DNA of 45,020 bases from Nanobdellota archaeon. GTDB lineage: Archaea; Nanobdellota; Nanobdellia; CSSed11-243R1. The stretch covers positions 1 to 45,020 of the forward strand of contig JAGGYW010000015.1 of the NCBI GenBank assembly GCA_021162365.1. Direction: 5' to 3'. Position 1 is the first letter of the stretch. Every line of letters starts with the position of its first letter. The translations under genes and the position numbers were made by a program. The notes below the pieces were generated by a model. That model ran no database searches, was not told where the DNA came from, and saw only the letters and a list, made by a program, of their open reading frames with translations. Below are positions 9,653 to 18,652 of this stretch, one piece after another.

Positions 9653-9978
9653 CCGAAGTATTTACCTACCTCAACTTCAATGTCATAATCTCCTAAATTT
9701 ATCAGTGCATCTGCGATTTCTCTTGGCGTATATCCTTCTAAAAACTTAATTGAAACTTTACCTGTCTTTTTTTCATCCTTATATCTCTTTTGAAGTTCTT
9801 CTAAGATTAGGGGTAACCCACCTTCTTTTGGGGTTCCTTCAACTAATATCCAAAATCCAGATGCTTTTCTAGCTTCAATTTCATTCAATCCTTGCTCAAA
9901 GATTTTATAGATCTCTGCAATTTCCCCTCTCCTAAAGTACCCCATATTATTGTACTTAACCTCAACTCTTTTAGCCAC
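9649..9978 (-). CDS. Uncharacterised protein
   Basis: Complete 109-aa ORF. Confidence 0.6.
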   Translation of the reverse strand: MAKRVEVKYNNMGYFRRGEIAEIYKIFEQGLNEIEARKASGFWILVEGTPKEGGLPLILEELQKRYKDEKKTGKVSIKFLEGYTPREIADALINLGDYDIEVEVGKYFG

Positions 9979-9990
9979 AATTTCAACCCC

Positions 9991-10893
9991 CTACATCATT
10001 TTTTTCTTTAAATACCAGTAAAACGCAATCCAAATGAAAATTATCAATACTAAGATATACCAAAATGCAAGTGGATTATGTTGTAATGGTAATGCAATAT
10101 TCATGCCATAAATACCAGAAATTGCTGCTGGGATACTAATAAAAATCGTTACGAGCGTAAGAATTGTAATAACTCTATTAAGTTTATTTGAAAGTAAAAT
10201 CATGTAGTGGTCACGAATATTTGAAATCGTCTTCAAAGAAGACTTACACAAATTAAACCCTTCATTTGCTTCTACCACCAAATCCTCAATTATTTCCTTG
10301 TCCTTTTCATAAAACTTAATGCGCTTCAACATTCTGTTGTATAAAATAAGCATATGATAATAGTAGTAGATAAAGTTGTTCAAAATTTCCTCATACTCAA
10401 GTAATGCAGTTACATCTCTGTCGCTTAACTCTCTAATGTTTTTTCTTCTCGACCTGACTTCTCTAACCACTTCCAATGTTGCTTTCTCAAATGATTTATT
10501 AAGCTGTGAAAGAATTTTTATCAAACTTTTTAGCTTCTGAGTGGTGTAAATCTTAATTCTTCCTTCGACAATTTTCCTTACGACATTTGTTTCTTCTCTC
10601 GACAGAGTTAATATGAATTCATTTGTAACCACAATAAGTAAAGTCTCTAATTCCTTGTTTGGGGCAATATCCTTAACGAATAGATAAACCTTGCCATCAA
10701 CGATCTCGATTCTTGGCGTCTCATTTGGATCCAACCCAGCAATTAAATTTTGCTTGTCAAGCTTAAACTCCTCTTCAAGAGATTTTATCTCCTCCTTCGT
10801 CGGATTGACTGCATTAATCCAGCAACCAACCCTAAAGTTGTTTAGCTTCCTCAGCGACTCATCCTTAATTGCTCTTTTAAAATAAGTAATCAT
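9991..10893 (-). CDS. corA: CorA-family magnesium transporter
   Basis: C-terminal YGMN motif between two TM helices and long helical N-terminal domain. Confidence 0.87.
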   Translation of the reverse strand: MITYFKRAIKDESLRKLNNFRVGCWINAVNPTKEEIKSLEEEFKLDKQNLIAGLDPNETPRIEIVDGKVYLFVKDIAPNKELETLLIVVTNEFILTLSREETNVVRKIVEGRIKIYTTQKLKSLIKILSQLNKSFEKATLEVVREVRSRRKNIRELSDRDVTALLEYEEILNNFIYYYYHMLILYNRMLKRIKFYEKDKEIIEDLVVEANEGFNLCKSSLKTISNIRDHYMILLSNKLNRVITILTLVTIFISIPAAISGIYGMNIALPLQHNPLAFWYILVLIIFIWIAFYWYLKKKMM

Positions 10894-10964
10894 ACAATAA
10901 AACTTACAGGCATTCTTTAAAAAAGTTATTAAACACAGAAGACATCAAAGATAGGGGTGATAAA

Positions 10965-11249
10965 ATGATGTCAAAAATACCAATTGATTTGGAGAAAATT
11001 GAAAAGGAAAAAATTGACGAGGAAATCCTTCGTGTTGGAATAATCGCTGAATTAGATGCAATTAACCTATATGAACAACTCGCAGCAATGGCGCAAAGTG
11101 AGGACATCAAGAAAATTTTGCTTGACATAGCTAAAGAAGAAAAAACCCATGTCGGTGAATTTCAGGCACTATTATTAAAAATTGATAAAGAGCAAGTAAA
11201 CGAACTAGAAGCTGGAAAGAAAGAAGTGGAGGAGGAGCTGTCAAAGTAA
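10965..11249 (+). CDS. Short ferritin-like protein (single two-helix E..ExxH unit)
   Basis: ELDAINLYEQLA...AKEEKTHVGEFQALL carboxylate/His motifs; 94 aa. Confidence 0.65.
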   Translation: MMSKIPIDLEKIEKEKIDEEILRVGIIAELDAINLYEQLAAMAQSEDIKKILLDIAKEEKTHVGEFQALLLKIDKEQVNELEAGKKEVEEELSK

Positions 11250-11292
11250 AGATTACTTTAACTTTTTGGAGAGGACAAATTGGTGAAGACGG

Positions 11293-11394
11293 GTGATTAT
11301 TCCACCATCATCAGACGAAAAGACAGCAGCAAAGCGCACAAAAGAATACAATTGCTTCGACTGGTGGTTCTGCCACAAGAAACTAAAGAAGTAA
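11293..11394 (+). CDS. Candidate 33-aa microprotein, CFDWWFC motif
   Basis: GTG start preceded by TTGGTGA; reads [34 protein letters not shown]-rich tract after the stop; not in supplied ORF track. Confidence 0.4.
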   Translation: MIIPPSSDEKTAAKRTKEYNCFDWWFCHKKLKK

Positions 11395-11408
11395 TCTCTT
11401 TTTCTCTT

Positions 11409-12005
11409 TTATTTCAATATTTTTCCTGTTTCTAAATACCAAAGATACAAGTCAAGCTCTGCCAAAGTGAGATTTAATTTCTTCGCAAGCTTCCGCAAAA
11501 CATCTTCTATCTCCAAATAGCGTTTTTTGGTTAGCGTTTTAGGTCTCTTTATCAACCCACTCCTTTCAAGAATGTCAATGATGTGAAAATCAATTATAGC
11601 AAAGTCATCAAAGCCAATATTTCTCAAAAAGTGACTTGATTCTTTCATACCCAATCCTCTTATATTTTTCACAAGCCAATCTCTATCTAACTTTAACCCC
11701 GAAAGCTTTTTTCGTGCTTCAATAATATATCTTGCTCTTGTGTTGGGAAAACGATGTCCCAACTCTTTCAATCTTTTAGCAAGCTGCTTTTCTGTAAGAG
11801 TTAGAAAGTCATCACCAATCTCCCTTTGAATCCTAATTCCCCCGGCAGCACTGTAGTTCGCTGTGAGAATGCAAAAACAAAGCTCCTTAAAAATTTCTTT
11901 CTTTGATTTTTTACCAAGCGACTTAAACTCCCTAATTCTCTCATTAACAATTTCTTTCACTTTAGCTTTATTTAGCTCTCTAACTCGATCTAATAAATAT
12001 CTCAT
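11409..12005 (-). CDS. ogg: N-glycosylase/DNA lyase, Ogg2-type HhH 8-oxoguanine glycosylase
   Basis: ILTANYSAAGG, HhH IRGLGMKESSHFLRNIGFDDFAIIDFHI, C-terminal LAELDLYLWYLETGKILK. Confidence 0.85.
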   Translation of the reverse strand: MRYLLDRVRELNKAKVKEIVNERIREFKSLGKKSKKEIFKELCFCILTANYSAAGGIRIQREIGDDFLTLTEKQLAKRLKELGHRFPNTRARYIIEARKKLSGLKLDRDWLVKNIRGLGMKESSHFLRNIGFDDFAIIDFHIIDILERSGLIKRPKTLTKKRYLEIEDVLRKLAKKLNLTLAELDLYLWYLETGKILK

Positions 12006-12045
12006 TTTCAGCAACATTAAAAAGCTAATTACATTTTTTAATATT

Positions 12046-13119
12046 ATGCTAAAATATGAAATTACCACGGAAGGAACAACAAAGCTTTATGTTTCCTTGG
12101 GTAAAATATCTAAAAAACTACCCGTATTTTACAACCCAGCAAAGAAATTTGATAGAGATATCTCTGTTTTATTTCTTAGGACAACCAGAAAGAAGAAAGT
12201 TCTTGACTTGCTTGCTGCAAGTGGAGCGCGCGGACTCCGACTTGCAAAAGAAGCCAACGCAAAGGTTTGGTTCAACGACATAAACAAGGAAGCAGTGAAG
12301 CTGATAAAAAAGAATGTAAAACTAAACAACATAAAGCCACTCGGCATTTCAAACAAGAGAGCCGATGAATTTCTTGTCACAACAAAAGAAAAGTTTGATT
12401 TCATAGACATCGATCCCTTTGGCTCACCTATCACATATGTTTATCAGGCAATTCCACGCCTTGCAAAGGATGGGACCCTTGCAGTCACAGCTACAGATAC
12501 AGCCCCCCTCTTTGGTGTTTATCCGTGGACTTGTTTTAGAAAGTACGGAAGCTTTTCACTAAAAACAAAATTTTCCCACGAAATTGGAGTTAGAATCTTA
12601 GCAAAGGCAGTAATTGAAATCGCGGCAAAGCACAACATATCATTAAAACCAATTTTTGCCCACGCGACACAGCATTACTACAGAATATACTTCCAGTCAC
12701 GAAGGAGTCACTTAAAAGAAGTTTTACAAGATATTGGTTTCATTTACTATTGCAGCAAATGTAAGAAGAGATTCGCTACGAAATTCGAGATGCACGAAAA
12801 ATGCAAATGCGGAAACAAGCTTTCATTTGCGGGACCGCTTTACATAGGCAACTTATGGAACACAAAACTAATTGAGAAAATGCTGTCCTTGAATTCGCCA
12901 AGATACATAAAAAAACTGAAAAAAAAGCACGAAAAGTTTCTCAATCGCCTACTTGAAGAATCAAAAGTTAACATTCCTTACTATTATGAAGCTGAAGAGC
13001 TTGGCTGGGAAGGAAAAAAACTTGATGAGATTGTTAAATACTTAAGAAAAAAGGGTTTTAAATCATCTCGCACACACTTTAGCGGGAAGGGGGTTAGAAC
13101 AGAATATAACGTTAAATAA
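12046..13119 (+). CDS. trm1: tRNA (guanine26-N2)-dimethyltransferase Trm1
   Basis: VFYNP, LDLLAASGARGLRLAKE, IDIDPFGSP, ATDTAPLFG, Cys cluster CSKCKKRF..HEKCKCG. Confidence 0.92.
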   Translation: MLKYEITTEGTTKLYVSLGKISKKLPVFYNPAKKFDRDISVLFLRTTRKKKVLDLLAASGARGLRLAKEANAKVWFNDINKEAVKLIKKNVKLNNIKPLGISNKRADEFLVTTKEKFDFIDIDPFGSPITYVYQAIPRLAKDGTLAVTATDTAPLFGVYPWTCFRKYGSFSLKTKFSHEIGVRILAKAVIEIAAKHNISLKPIFAHATQHYYRIYFQSRRSHLKEVLQDIGFIYYCSKCKKRFATKFEMHEKCKCGNKLSFAGPLYIGNLWNTKLIEKMLSLNSPRYIKKLKKKHEKFLNRLLEESKVNIPYYYEAEELGWEGKKLDEIVKYLRKKGFKSSRTHFSGKGVRTEYNVK

Positions 13120-13136
13120 ATTACAAAAAGAAAAAA

Positions 13137-14060
13137 CTATGCCTTTTCGCGTATTTTCTTTATTTGGTCCTCAAGCTTCAACTTTTCAAGCAACTCTTTG
13201 TAGCGATTCCTAATTGTAACTTCTGTAACTCCAGCTACGTCTGCAACATCTCTCTGGGTTTTCTTCTCGCCGCAGAGCAAAGCTGCTACATACAAAGCCG
13301 CCGCTGCAATTCCCATAGGTCCTTTCCCGCTTGTTATTTCTAATTTATTCGCCTTCTTAATTATTTCAACTGCCTTAGAAACTGTCTTTGGCTTCAAGTG
13401 CAGCTCCGAAGCAAACCTCTGTACATAATCTTGTGGGGATGTCGGCAGAATTCTAATTCTTAATTCTCTGCATATAAATCTGTAAGTCTTACCAATCTCC
13501 TTCTTGTCAAGTGGAAATGCATTTGAAATTTCATCCAACGTTCGTGGAACACCATGCCTTCTACAAGCTGCATATAACGCTCCTGCGACAACGGACTCCA
13601 TACTTCGTCCCCTAACAAGTCCCTTTTCTGCCGCCATCCTATAAATCATAGCGGCATCCTCTTCTGCAATTTTAGGCACGTCAAGAAAACTGGCAACCCT
13701 CTTTAATTCTGCTAAAGCAAACTTCAAATTTCTCTCTATTGGTGTTGAAATTCTTGTTTGCCATTTTTTCATCCTGTAATACATCCTCTTTTCGGAAGGG
13801 GACATCTTAGATAAATCACCAGACTTACCTATTTTCGTTGAGAGACCTTTGTCATGTTTTGTGTATGTTAAAGGCGAACCAACCCTTCTTCTGGATTCTC
13901 CCTGCTCAGAGTCAAACTCTCTCCATTCCTGTGAGAAATCAATGACTCTGTCCTCGATAACTAATCCACAAGCCTTACAAATAACCTCTCCTCGTTTTCT
14001 ATCCCAATACAAATTTTTAGAACCACAGTTTGGACACTTAGTTATTCTACCTGTTTTCAT
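13137..14060 (-). CDS. tfb: Transcription initiation factor IIB (TFB)
   Basis: Zn ribbon CPNCGSKNLYWDRKRGEVICKACGLVIEDRVID, two cyclin repeats; no intein. Confidence 0.95.
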   Translation of the reverse strand: MKTGRITKCPNCGSKNLYWDRKRGEVICKACGLVIEDRVIDFSQEWREFDSEQGESRRRVGSPLTYTKHDKGLSTKIGKSGDLSKMSPSEKRMYYRMKKWQTRISTPIERNLKFALAELKRVASFLDVPKIAEEDAAMIYRMAAEKGLVRGRSMESVVAGALYAACRRHGVPRTLDEISNAFPLDKKEIGKTYRFICRELRIRILPTSPQDYVQRFASELHLKPKTVSKAVEIIKKANKLEITSGKGPMGIAAAALYVAALLCGEKKTQRDVADVAGVTEVTIRNRYKELLEKLKLEDQIKKIREKA

Positions 14061-14197
14061 ACGAAGCCCTCCCCAAGCGAAATATTTAAAAACCTTAGCT
14101 TAAATTCATTTATAAAGGTTTCGATTGACCTTTTCACTACTTCAGCATAAAAAAGAATATAAACCACTAATTAGGTATGTGTAATGGTGGTGAAAGC

Positions 14198-15679
14198 ATG
14201 GAAGACATCTCTATCATTCCAGGTATTGGAGAAGCACGAAAAAAAATCCTTGAAGAAAATGGGTATATCTCTATCTCAGACATAGCTACTGCAGATCCCG
14301 AAGAACTTGTAGAGTTAGGTATCCCACCAAAGACGGCAGAAGAAGTAATTGAGACAGCATATGAATTACTTATCTCGAATATGAGTGGTATGGGTATATC
14401 AGAAGAAGTAGACGGGTTTGATGAATTTGATGAACCCGAGTGGACACAATCGGAGAGATATAAACATGCGACTCAACTAGCCTTCCACTCACTTAATAAT
14501 TTGGAGCTTTCATTCTATGATAATAATGTAACTAACCTAAGAACACTTGCATCAAGGACGGATGAAGAAGTAGCTGGACCCCTTCTTAGTTTTTATGCGG
14601 CAATGGAATCCGGAGCAAGAGAAGCTATTGACATAGTAAAGAAACAGTGGGAAGAAAAAATAGATGAAAGCAGATACATTGTTGGTATATCTCCACTAAT
14701 CTCATCAGAAGAAGAAATTCCACTCGATATGTTGGCGGTAGATATCTTAATGGGGTATGCGAAAGATGTAAGCATATTACTAGAAGAATTTTGTAGATTA
14801 TATGAAAAGGTGGCGGAAAGAGAAAAAGATGAAACCGCACATCTAATGTATCTACTTGATGAATTTGTCGACTTCAACGAATTAATAAAACATTATATCC
14901 AGTTACTTGGAAATAATGAGGCAGGTGTTACATATAGGGTTGTTAAGGAACTATCAACAGCAAGCGCAGAAGAGTTAAGCGCTATTGGGATTAACAAAAT
15001 AATAGCGGAAGAGTTAATAGAAGCAAGTAAAGATTTCTTAAACCAAGATTGGAGAGTTCTCCTCCAGAAAATGATTGACAAGCAAGAAACTTTTAAGTAT
15101 ATAAGCACGTTCGAAAGCAACAAAATCAAAACAGCAGAGGACATAGCAAGATTGAATCCTCAACAACTTGTAGGTATGGGAGTAAGCTATGAAATCGCAG
15201 AAGAGATGATAGATTATGCAAAACAACTACCTAAGGTAAGTGGTGTAGTAGATGTTATTCTACCATTTGCAATTGACGTGGAAAACGAAATCCCATCAAA
15301 AAGAGAATTGGAAAACATGTGTATATCAGATATAGCAGAATACACTCCAAAAGAATTAGTAAGGGACTTTGGATTTGACAGGCTATTTGCAGAAAACTTC
15401 ATTAAAGCAGCTAAGAAATTTGGAAGTTACACTCCAATAACTGAAATTGGAGATATAGTGCTTAAGGAAAGGAGATTACAAGAGAGATATGCACGAGAAT
15501 TGTACAACAACGGATTCAAATCTATATCTGACATCGTTGATGGAACAAAAGTTGACACAAGGAAAAAGCCTATTACTCGAGTTGGACCGCACGAGATATC
15601 AAGGAGGACTGGCTTAGATTTCACAGCAGCTACACAACTTCACGACAAGGCAATTGATTATGCAAGGAGAAATTGTTAA
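14198..15679 (+). CDS. Protein with multiple divergent RadA/Rad51-N-terminal-like HhH repeats, no ATPase core
   Basis: DISIIPGIGEARKKILEENGYISISDIATADPEELVELGIPPKTAEEVI plus at least three similar segments; no Walker motifs; ATG 14198 after GGTGGTGA. Confidence 0.7.
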   Translation: MEDISIIPGIGEARKKILEENGYISISDIATADPEELVELGIPPKTAEEVIETAYELLISNMSGMGISEEVDGFDEFDEPEWTQSERYKHATQLAFHSLNNLELSFYDNNVTNLRTLASRTDEEVAGPLLSFYAAMESGAREAIDIVKKQWEEKIDESRYIVGISPLISSEEEIPLDMLAVDILMGYAKDVSILLEEFCRLYEKVAEREKDETAHLMYLLDEFVDFNELIKHYIQLLGNNEAGVTYRVVKELSTASAEELSAIGINKIIAEELIEASKDFLNQDWRVLLQKMIDKQETFKYISTFESNKIKTAEDIARLNPQQLVGMGVSYEIAEEMIDYAKQLPKVSGVVDVILPFAIDVENEIPSKRELENMCISDIAEYTPKELVRDFGFDRLFAENFIKAAKKFGSYTPITEIGDIVLKERRLQERYARELYNNGFKSISDIVDGTKVDTRKKPITRVGPHEISRRTGLDFTAATQLHDKAIDYARRNC

Positions 15680-15688
15680 TATACATTA

Positions 15689-15856
15689 TTACTTCTTTTT
15701 TTGCCAAGCGTAGCTTCTTATCTTAGAACTCCTGCCATATCCACAGTAGGAACAATATCCCTTCCTAACGTTAAAAGAATGATGACCACACCTTCTACAG
15801 ATTATATGTGTCTTTCCTTTACTATGCTTACCTCTTGCAGGAGTACCTTTACCCAT
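15689..15856 (-). CDS. rpl37e: Ribosomal protein eL37
   Basis: Reverse complement reads [55 protein letters not shown] (55 aa); absent from ORF track because it is short. Confidence 0.93.
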   Translation of the reverse strand: MGKGTPARGKHSKGKTHIICRRCGHHSFNVRKGYCSYCGYGRSSKIRSYAWQKKK

Positions 15857-15866
15857 AAGAATCTCC

Positions 15867-16094
15867 TCACTCGGATGGTGCTATTAAGATTATTGTGTCT
15901 CCTCTCAAAAAGAGTTTTCCAATCTTTCTTTTTGTTTCTCCATTCTCAAGCTCTTCTGCATCATCTAGGACACAATTTATGTGGATGTCAAATGCCAAAA
16001 GCTTACCTATAAACTGCTTGCCATTCTTTAATTCAACCATTACTCTTTTGTCTTTTGATGCATTCAACAAATCCAAAGGCCTTGTTATTTCCAT
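15867..16094 (-). CDS. Sm/LSM-like small nuclear ribonucleoprotein
   Basis: [44 protein letters not shown]...[11 protein letters not shown]; next to eL37, a common archaeal pairing. Confidence 0.92.
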   Translation of the reverse strand: MEITRPLDLLNASKDKRVMVELKNGKQFIGKLLAFDIHINCVLDDAEELENGETKRKIGKLFLRGDTIILIAPSE

Positions 16095-16215
16095 TTTCAA
16101 ACCTCTCCTAAGTTAAAACAAACAATAAAGATAACACTATGCTATTACCTTTTAAACTTTTCCATTAAGAAAGCTCGGGAAAAAATTTAAATACCATTAC
16201 AAGTATTACCACTTT

Positions 16216-16635
16216 ATGGAAGCTAATTTTCTAAAGATTAAAACAGCCCCATACAAAAGTCTCCTAGACATAGTTAGAGAACCCGTATTTGATATCAGCT
16301 TGTGGATAGAAAATCCAGAAAATAAAGAAGTTGATAAACTCGAGGCAACCCTAAGAATTAGTGTACACAAATATACATGGGAAACAAAAGAAGTAGTACA
16401 TAACGATAGCATAACCCTCACAGGGAAAACCTCAAGGATTTTGGGCAGAGATTATATTGTAATGCTCTCAAAAGGAGAGGGGGGCTGCGAGATTGCAATT
16501 AACGCCCCAGCCAACTTGGCGTATGCAATCCTAAAGGATTTATCTAGCGTAGTAAACATCGACAGAAAAAAACTAGAAGAAGTATGTCCACTATCACATT
16601 ATGCTCTTCAACAAGAGGTATACTTATGGAATTAG
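16216..16635 (+). CDS. Uncharacterised protein
   Basis: Complete 139-aa ORF overlapping the next start. Confidence 0.6.
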   Translation: MEANFLKIKTAPYKSLLDIVREPVFDISLWIENPENKEVDKLEATLRISVHKYTWETKEVVHNDSITLTGKTSRILGRDYIVMLSKGEGGCEIAINAPANLAYAILKDLSSVVNIDRKKLEEVCPLSHYALQQEVYLWN

Positions 16636-16901
16636 TAAATGTGTATTTCTCCAGAGGTGGCTTCCTTAAAAGGTATAATATATTCATAGTATTAGATAGA
16701 TACAATAAAAAAGAAATAGAAGAAACCTTCAAAGGAACAAAGATAAAATATTCAACCCACAAGTCGTACGGTGAAACCGCAGAAATAATTTTCCACACAA
16801 ATAAAAAAGGTGCAAAACAAATCGTGAAAAGATTAAGCATATTGGAGAAGTCCGCACTTGGAGAAGAAGAATTTAGTAGACTCGTAAAAGCCATAGAGTA
16901 A
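16626..16901 (+). CDS. Uncharacterised protein
   Basis: 91 aa from ATG 16626, overlapping the stop of the previous ORF. Confidence 0.6.
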   Translation: MELVNVYFSRGGFLKRYNIFIVLDRYNKKEIEETFKGTKIKYSTHKSYGETAEIIFHTNKKGAKQIVKRLSILEKSALGEEEFSRLVKAIE

Positions 16902-16933
16902 AGTTTAAAAAGAGATTTCTTGTTGTGATAGGC

Positions 16934-17323
16934 ATGGTCATATGGCACGCAGAAAGAAAAAGAAAAGTAAGCGGCAGCAAATACAAAAAGCTTAGAGATA
17001 AAAGAAAGAGGGAGTTGGGAAGAAACCCGGCACACACAAAAGTTGACGAGAAAAGGAAAGTAGTAAAAGTGAGAACACAAGGTGCAAACGAAAAAATAAA
17101 AGTTTTGAGAACAAATGTCGCAAACGTATTAAATCCAAAAACAAATAAGTATCGGAAAGTAAAGATACTCAAAGTTCTTGAGAACAAAGCAAACAGGCAC
17201 TTCGCAAGGAGAAGTATAATAACAAAAGGTGCAATAATAGAAACTGAAGCAGGAAAAGCAAAAGTAACTAACAGACCAGGCCAAGACGGAACAATAAACG
17301 CGGTTCTTATTTCTAATTCTTAA
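16934..17323 (+). CDS. rps8e: Ribosomal protein eS8
   Basis: WHAERKRKVSGSKYKKLRDKRKRELGRNPAHT...NRHFARRSIITKGAIIETEAGKAKVTNRPGQDGTINAVLI. Confidence 0.92.
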   Translation: MVIWHAERKRKVSGSKYKKLRDKRKRELGRNPAHTKVDEKRKVVKVRTQGANEKIKVLRTNVANVLNPKTNKYRKVKILKVLENKANRHFARRSIITKGAIIETEAGKAKVTNRPGQDGTINAVLISNS

Positions 17324-17368
17324 TTTAAAAGAAACATTTTTAAAATCTAATAAAAACAAATAGTGTGT

Positions 17369-17488
17369 GGGCCTGTAGCTCAGTCTGGTCAGAGCGACTG
17401 GCTCTTAGCACTTTTCTTTGGGAGAAAGCTGCACCAAAGAAAGGAAGGTGAGACCAGTAGGTCGGGGGTTCAAATCCCCTCAGGCCCT
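17369..17488 (+). tRNA. tRNA-Lys(CTT), intron approx. 17408-17452 (position 37/38)
   Basis: Acceptor GGGCCTG/CAGGCCC, D stem GCTC/GAGC, anticodon stem ACTGG/CCAGT, T arm GGGGGTTCAAATCCCC; discriminator reads T. Confidence 0.88.
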
Positions 17489-17500
17489 TTCTTAAGTAGT

Positions 17501-17679
17501 GGGCCCGTGGCGCAATTGGTAGCGCACTCGCTTGGCACAACCTTTTCTTAGAAAGAAAAGCCTGACCAAAAGAAGAGGTTCCTGATTGCGAGAGGTTTCG
17601 GGTTCAAAGGCACCCTTTCTTAGAAAGAAAGCGTGCACGGAAAGAAATCCGTGGGTGCTCGGAATTCCCGACGGGTCCA
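17501..17679 (+). tRNA. tRNA-Ala(GGC) with two introns: approx. 17538-17586 (37/38) and 17609-17665 (T-loop, 58/59 or 59/60)
   Basis: Acceptor GGGCCCG/CGGGTCC, D stem GCGC/GCGC, anticodon stem CTCGC/GCGAG, T stem TCGGG/CCCGA rejoined only after removing the second insert. Confidence 0.85.
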
Positions 17680-18066
17680 CTATTCATTTCTGTAAACTTC
17701 CCGATAACTTGGTTTACCTTCATTATCATCAATCTCACAGACACGATAAGAGAATTCATTTACATCTATTAGAAGCGGCTCCCTCAAAGGATATCTTCTT
17801 CCATCAAAATAAATTTCCTCTGTCGAGCTCGTTGAGGAGATTGTGAACGGACCAATCGCCGCAGAGAAAATAGTACTCCCCGAAACAGGTAAGGAAACAA
17901 TGTTATCAATCTTATCAGTTAGCACTTCGTCCTTTTCACCGACAAGAATTAGCTTTGGATGCTTCTCTCTTACAATCCTCTCTAACAATCCCTCACTTTC
18001 CGAGAATATCTCCCTATTAAATATTAAAGCAACATACTTATCACTAATTTCTTCATAGTCATCCAT
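17680..18066 (-). CDS. Uncharacterised protein
   Basis: Complete 128-aa ORF; stop abuts the tRNA-Ala 3' end. Confidence 0.6.
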   Translation of the reverse strand: MDDYEEISDKYVALIFNREIFSESEGLLERIVREKHPKLILVGEKDEVLTDKIDNIVSLPVSGSTIFSAAIGPFTISSTSSTEEIYFDGRRYPLREPLLIDVNEFSYRVCEIDDNEGKPSYREVYRNE

Positions 18067-18098
18067 GTTCTTTAATTATCATTCTTTATTTATAAATG

Positions 18099-18118
18099 TT
18101 ACTATCTACAAGTAGTAA
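18099..18118. promoter_or_regulatory. Inverted repeat TTACTA-N8-TAGTAA between divergent genes
   Basis: Perfect 6-bp arms next to TTTATAAA; shares TAGTAATAAA with the 8.1-kb divergent promoter. Confidence 0.35.
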
Positions 18119-18165
18119 TAAACATTAAAATAATACAATTCGTTGAATTTCAGTAGGTGATGTTT

Positions 18166-18651
18166 ATGGAAACAAAAGTTGTGAAAATTGACACTCCAAA
18201 AGATGCCAACTTAATCCTTGGGCAAACCCACTTTATAAAGTCTGTGGAAGATCTGTATGAAGCAATTGTCAACTCAAATCCAAACATAAAGTTTGGAATT
18301 GGATTTGTAGAAGCGTCTGGCGATTGTTTAATTAGACATACCGGAAATGATGAAGAACTAGAGAAAGCCGCAGCAGAACAAGCATACAAAATCGGGGCTG
18401 GACACACATTTATAATCTTCTTGCGAAATGGATACCCAATAAATGTGTTAAATGCAATTAAAATGGTCCCGGAGGTTTGCAGAATTTTTACAGCAACTGC
18501 AAATCCGACTGAAGTAATAATTGCAGAGACGGATCAAGGGAAAGGACTTCTTGGAGTAATAGATGGTAGCAAGCCAAAAGGAATTGAAGACGAAAATAAA
18601 ATTAAAGAGCGCAAAGAGTTCCTAAGGAAGATTGGTTATAAGCAGGGATAA
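18166..18651 (+). CDS. Adenosine-specific kinase-like family (PF04008)
   Basis: [21 protein letters not shown]...[49 protein letters not shown]. Confidence 0.88.
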   Translation: METKVVKIDTPKDANLILGQTHFIKSVEDLYEAIVNSNPNIKFGIGFVEASGDCLIRHTGNDEELEKAAAEQAYKIGAGHTFIIFLRNGYPINVLNAIKMVPEVCRIFTATANPTEVIIAETDQGKGLLGVIDGSKPKGIEDENKIKERKEFLRKIGYKQG

Positions 18652-18652
18652 A

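Noticed and set aside
11863-12045. N-terminal extension of the Trm1 ORF
   Set aside because: Antisense to ogg; Trm1 homologous region begins at ATG 12046.
15701-16012. Plus-strand 103-aa ORF
   Set aside because: Antisense to eL37 and the Sm-like gene.
17538-17586. tRNA intron hairpins as intrinsic terminators
   Set aside because: They lie inside otherwise complete tRNA genes and carry flanking splice-site structures.
17340-17846. Several 60-86 aa ORFs on both strands
   Set aside because: They run through tRNA-Lys and tRNA-Ala exons and introns; no protein signature.
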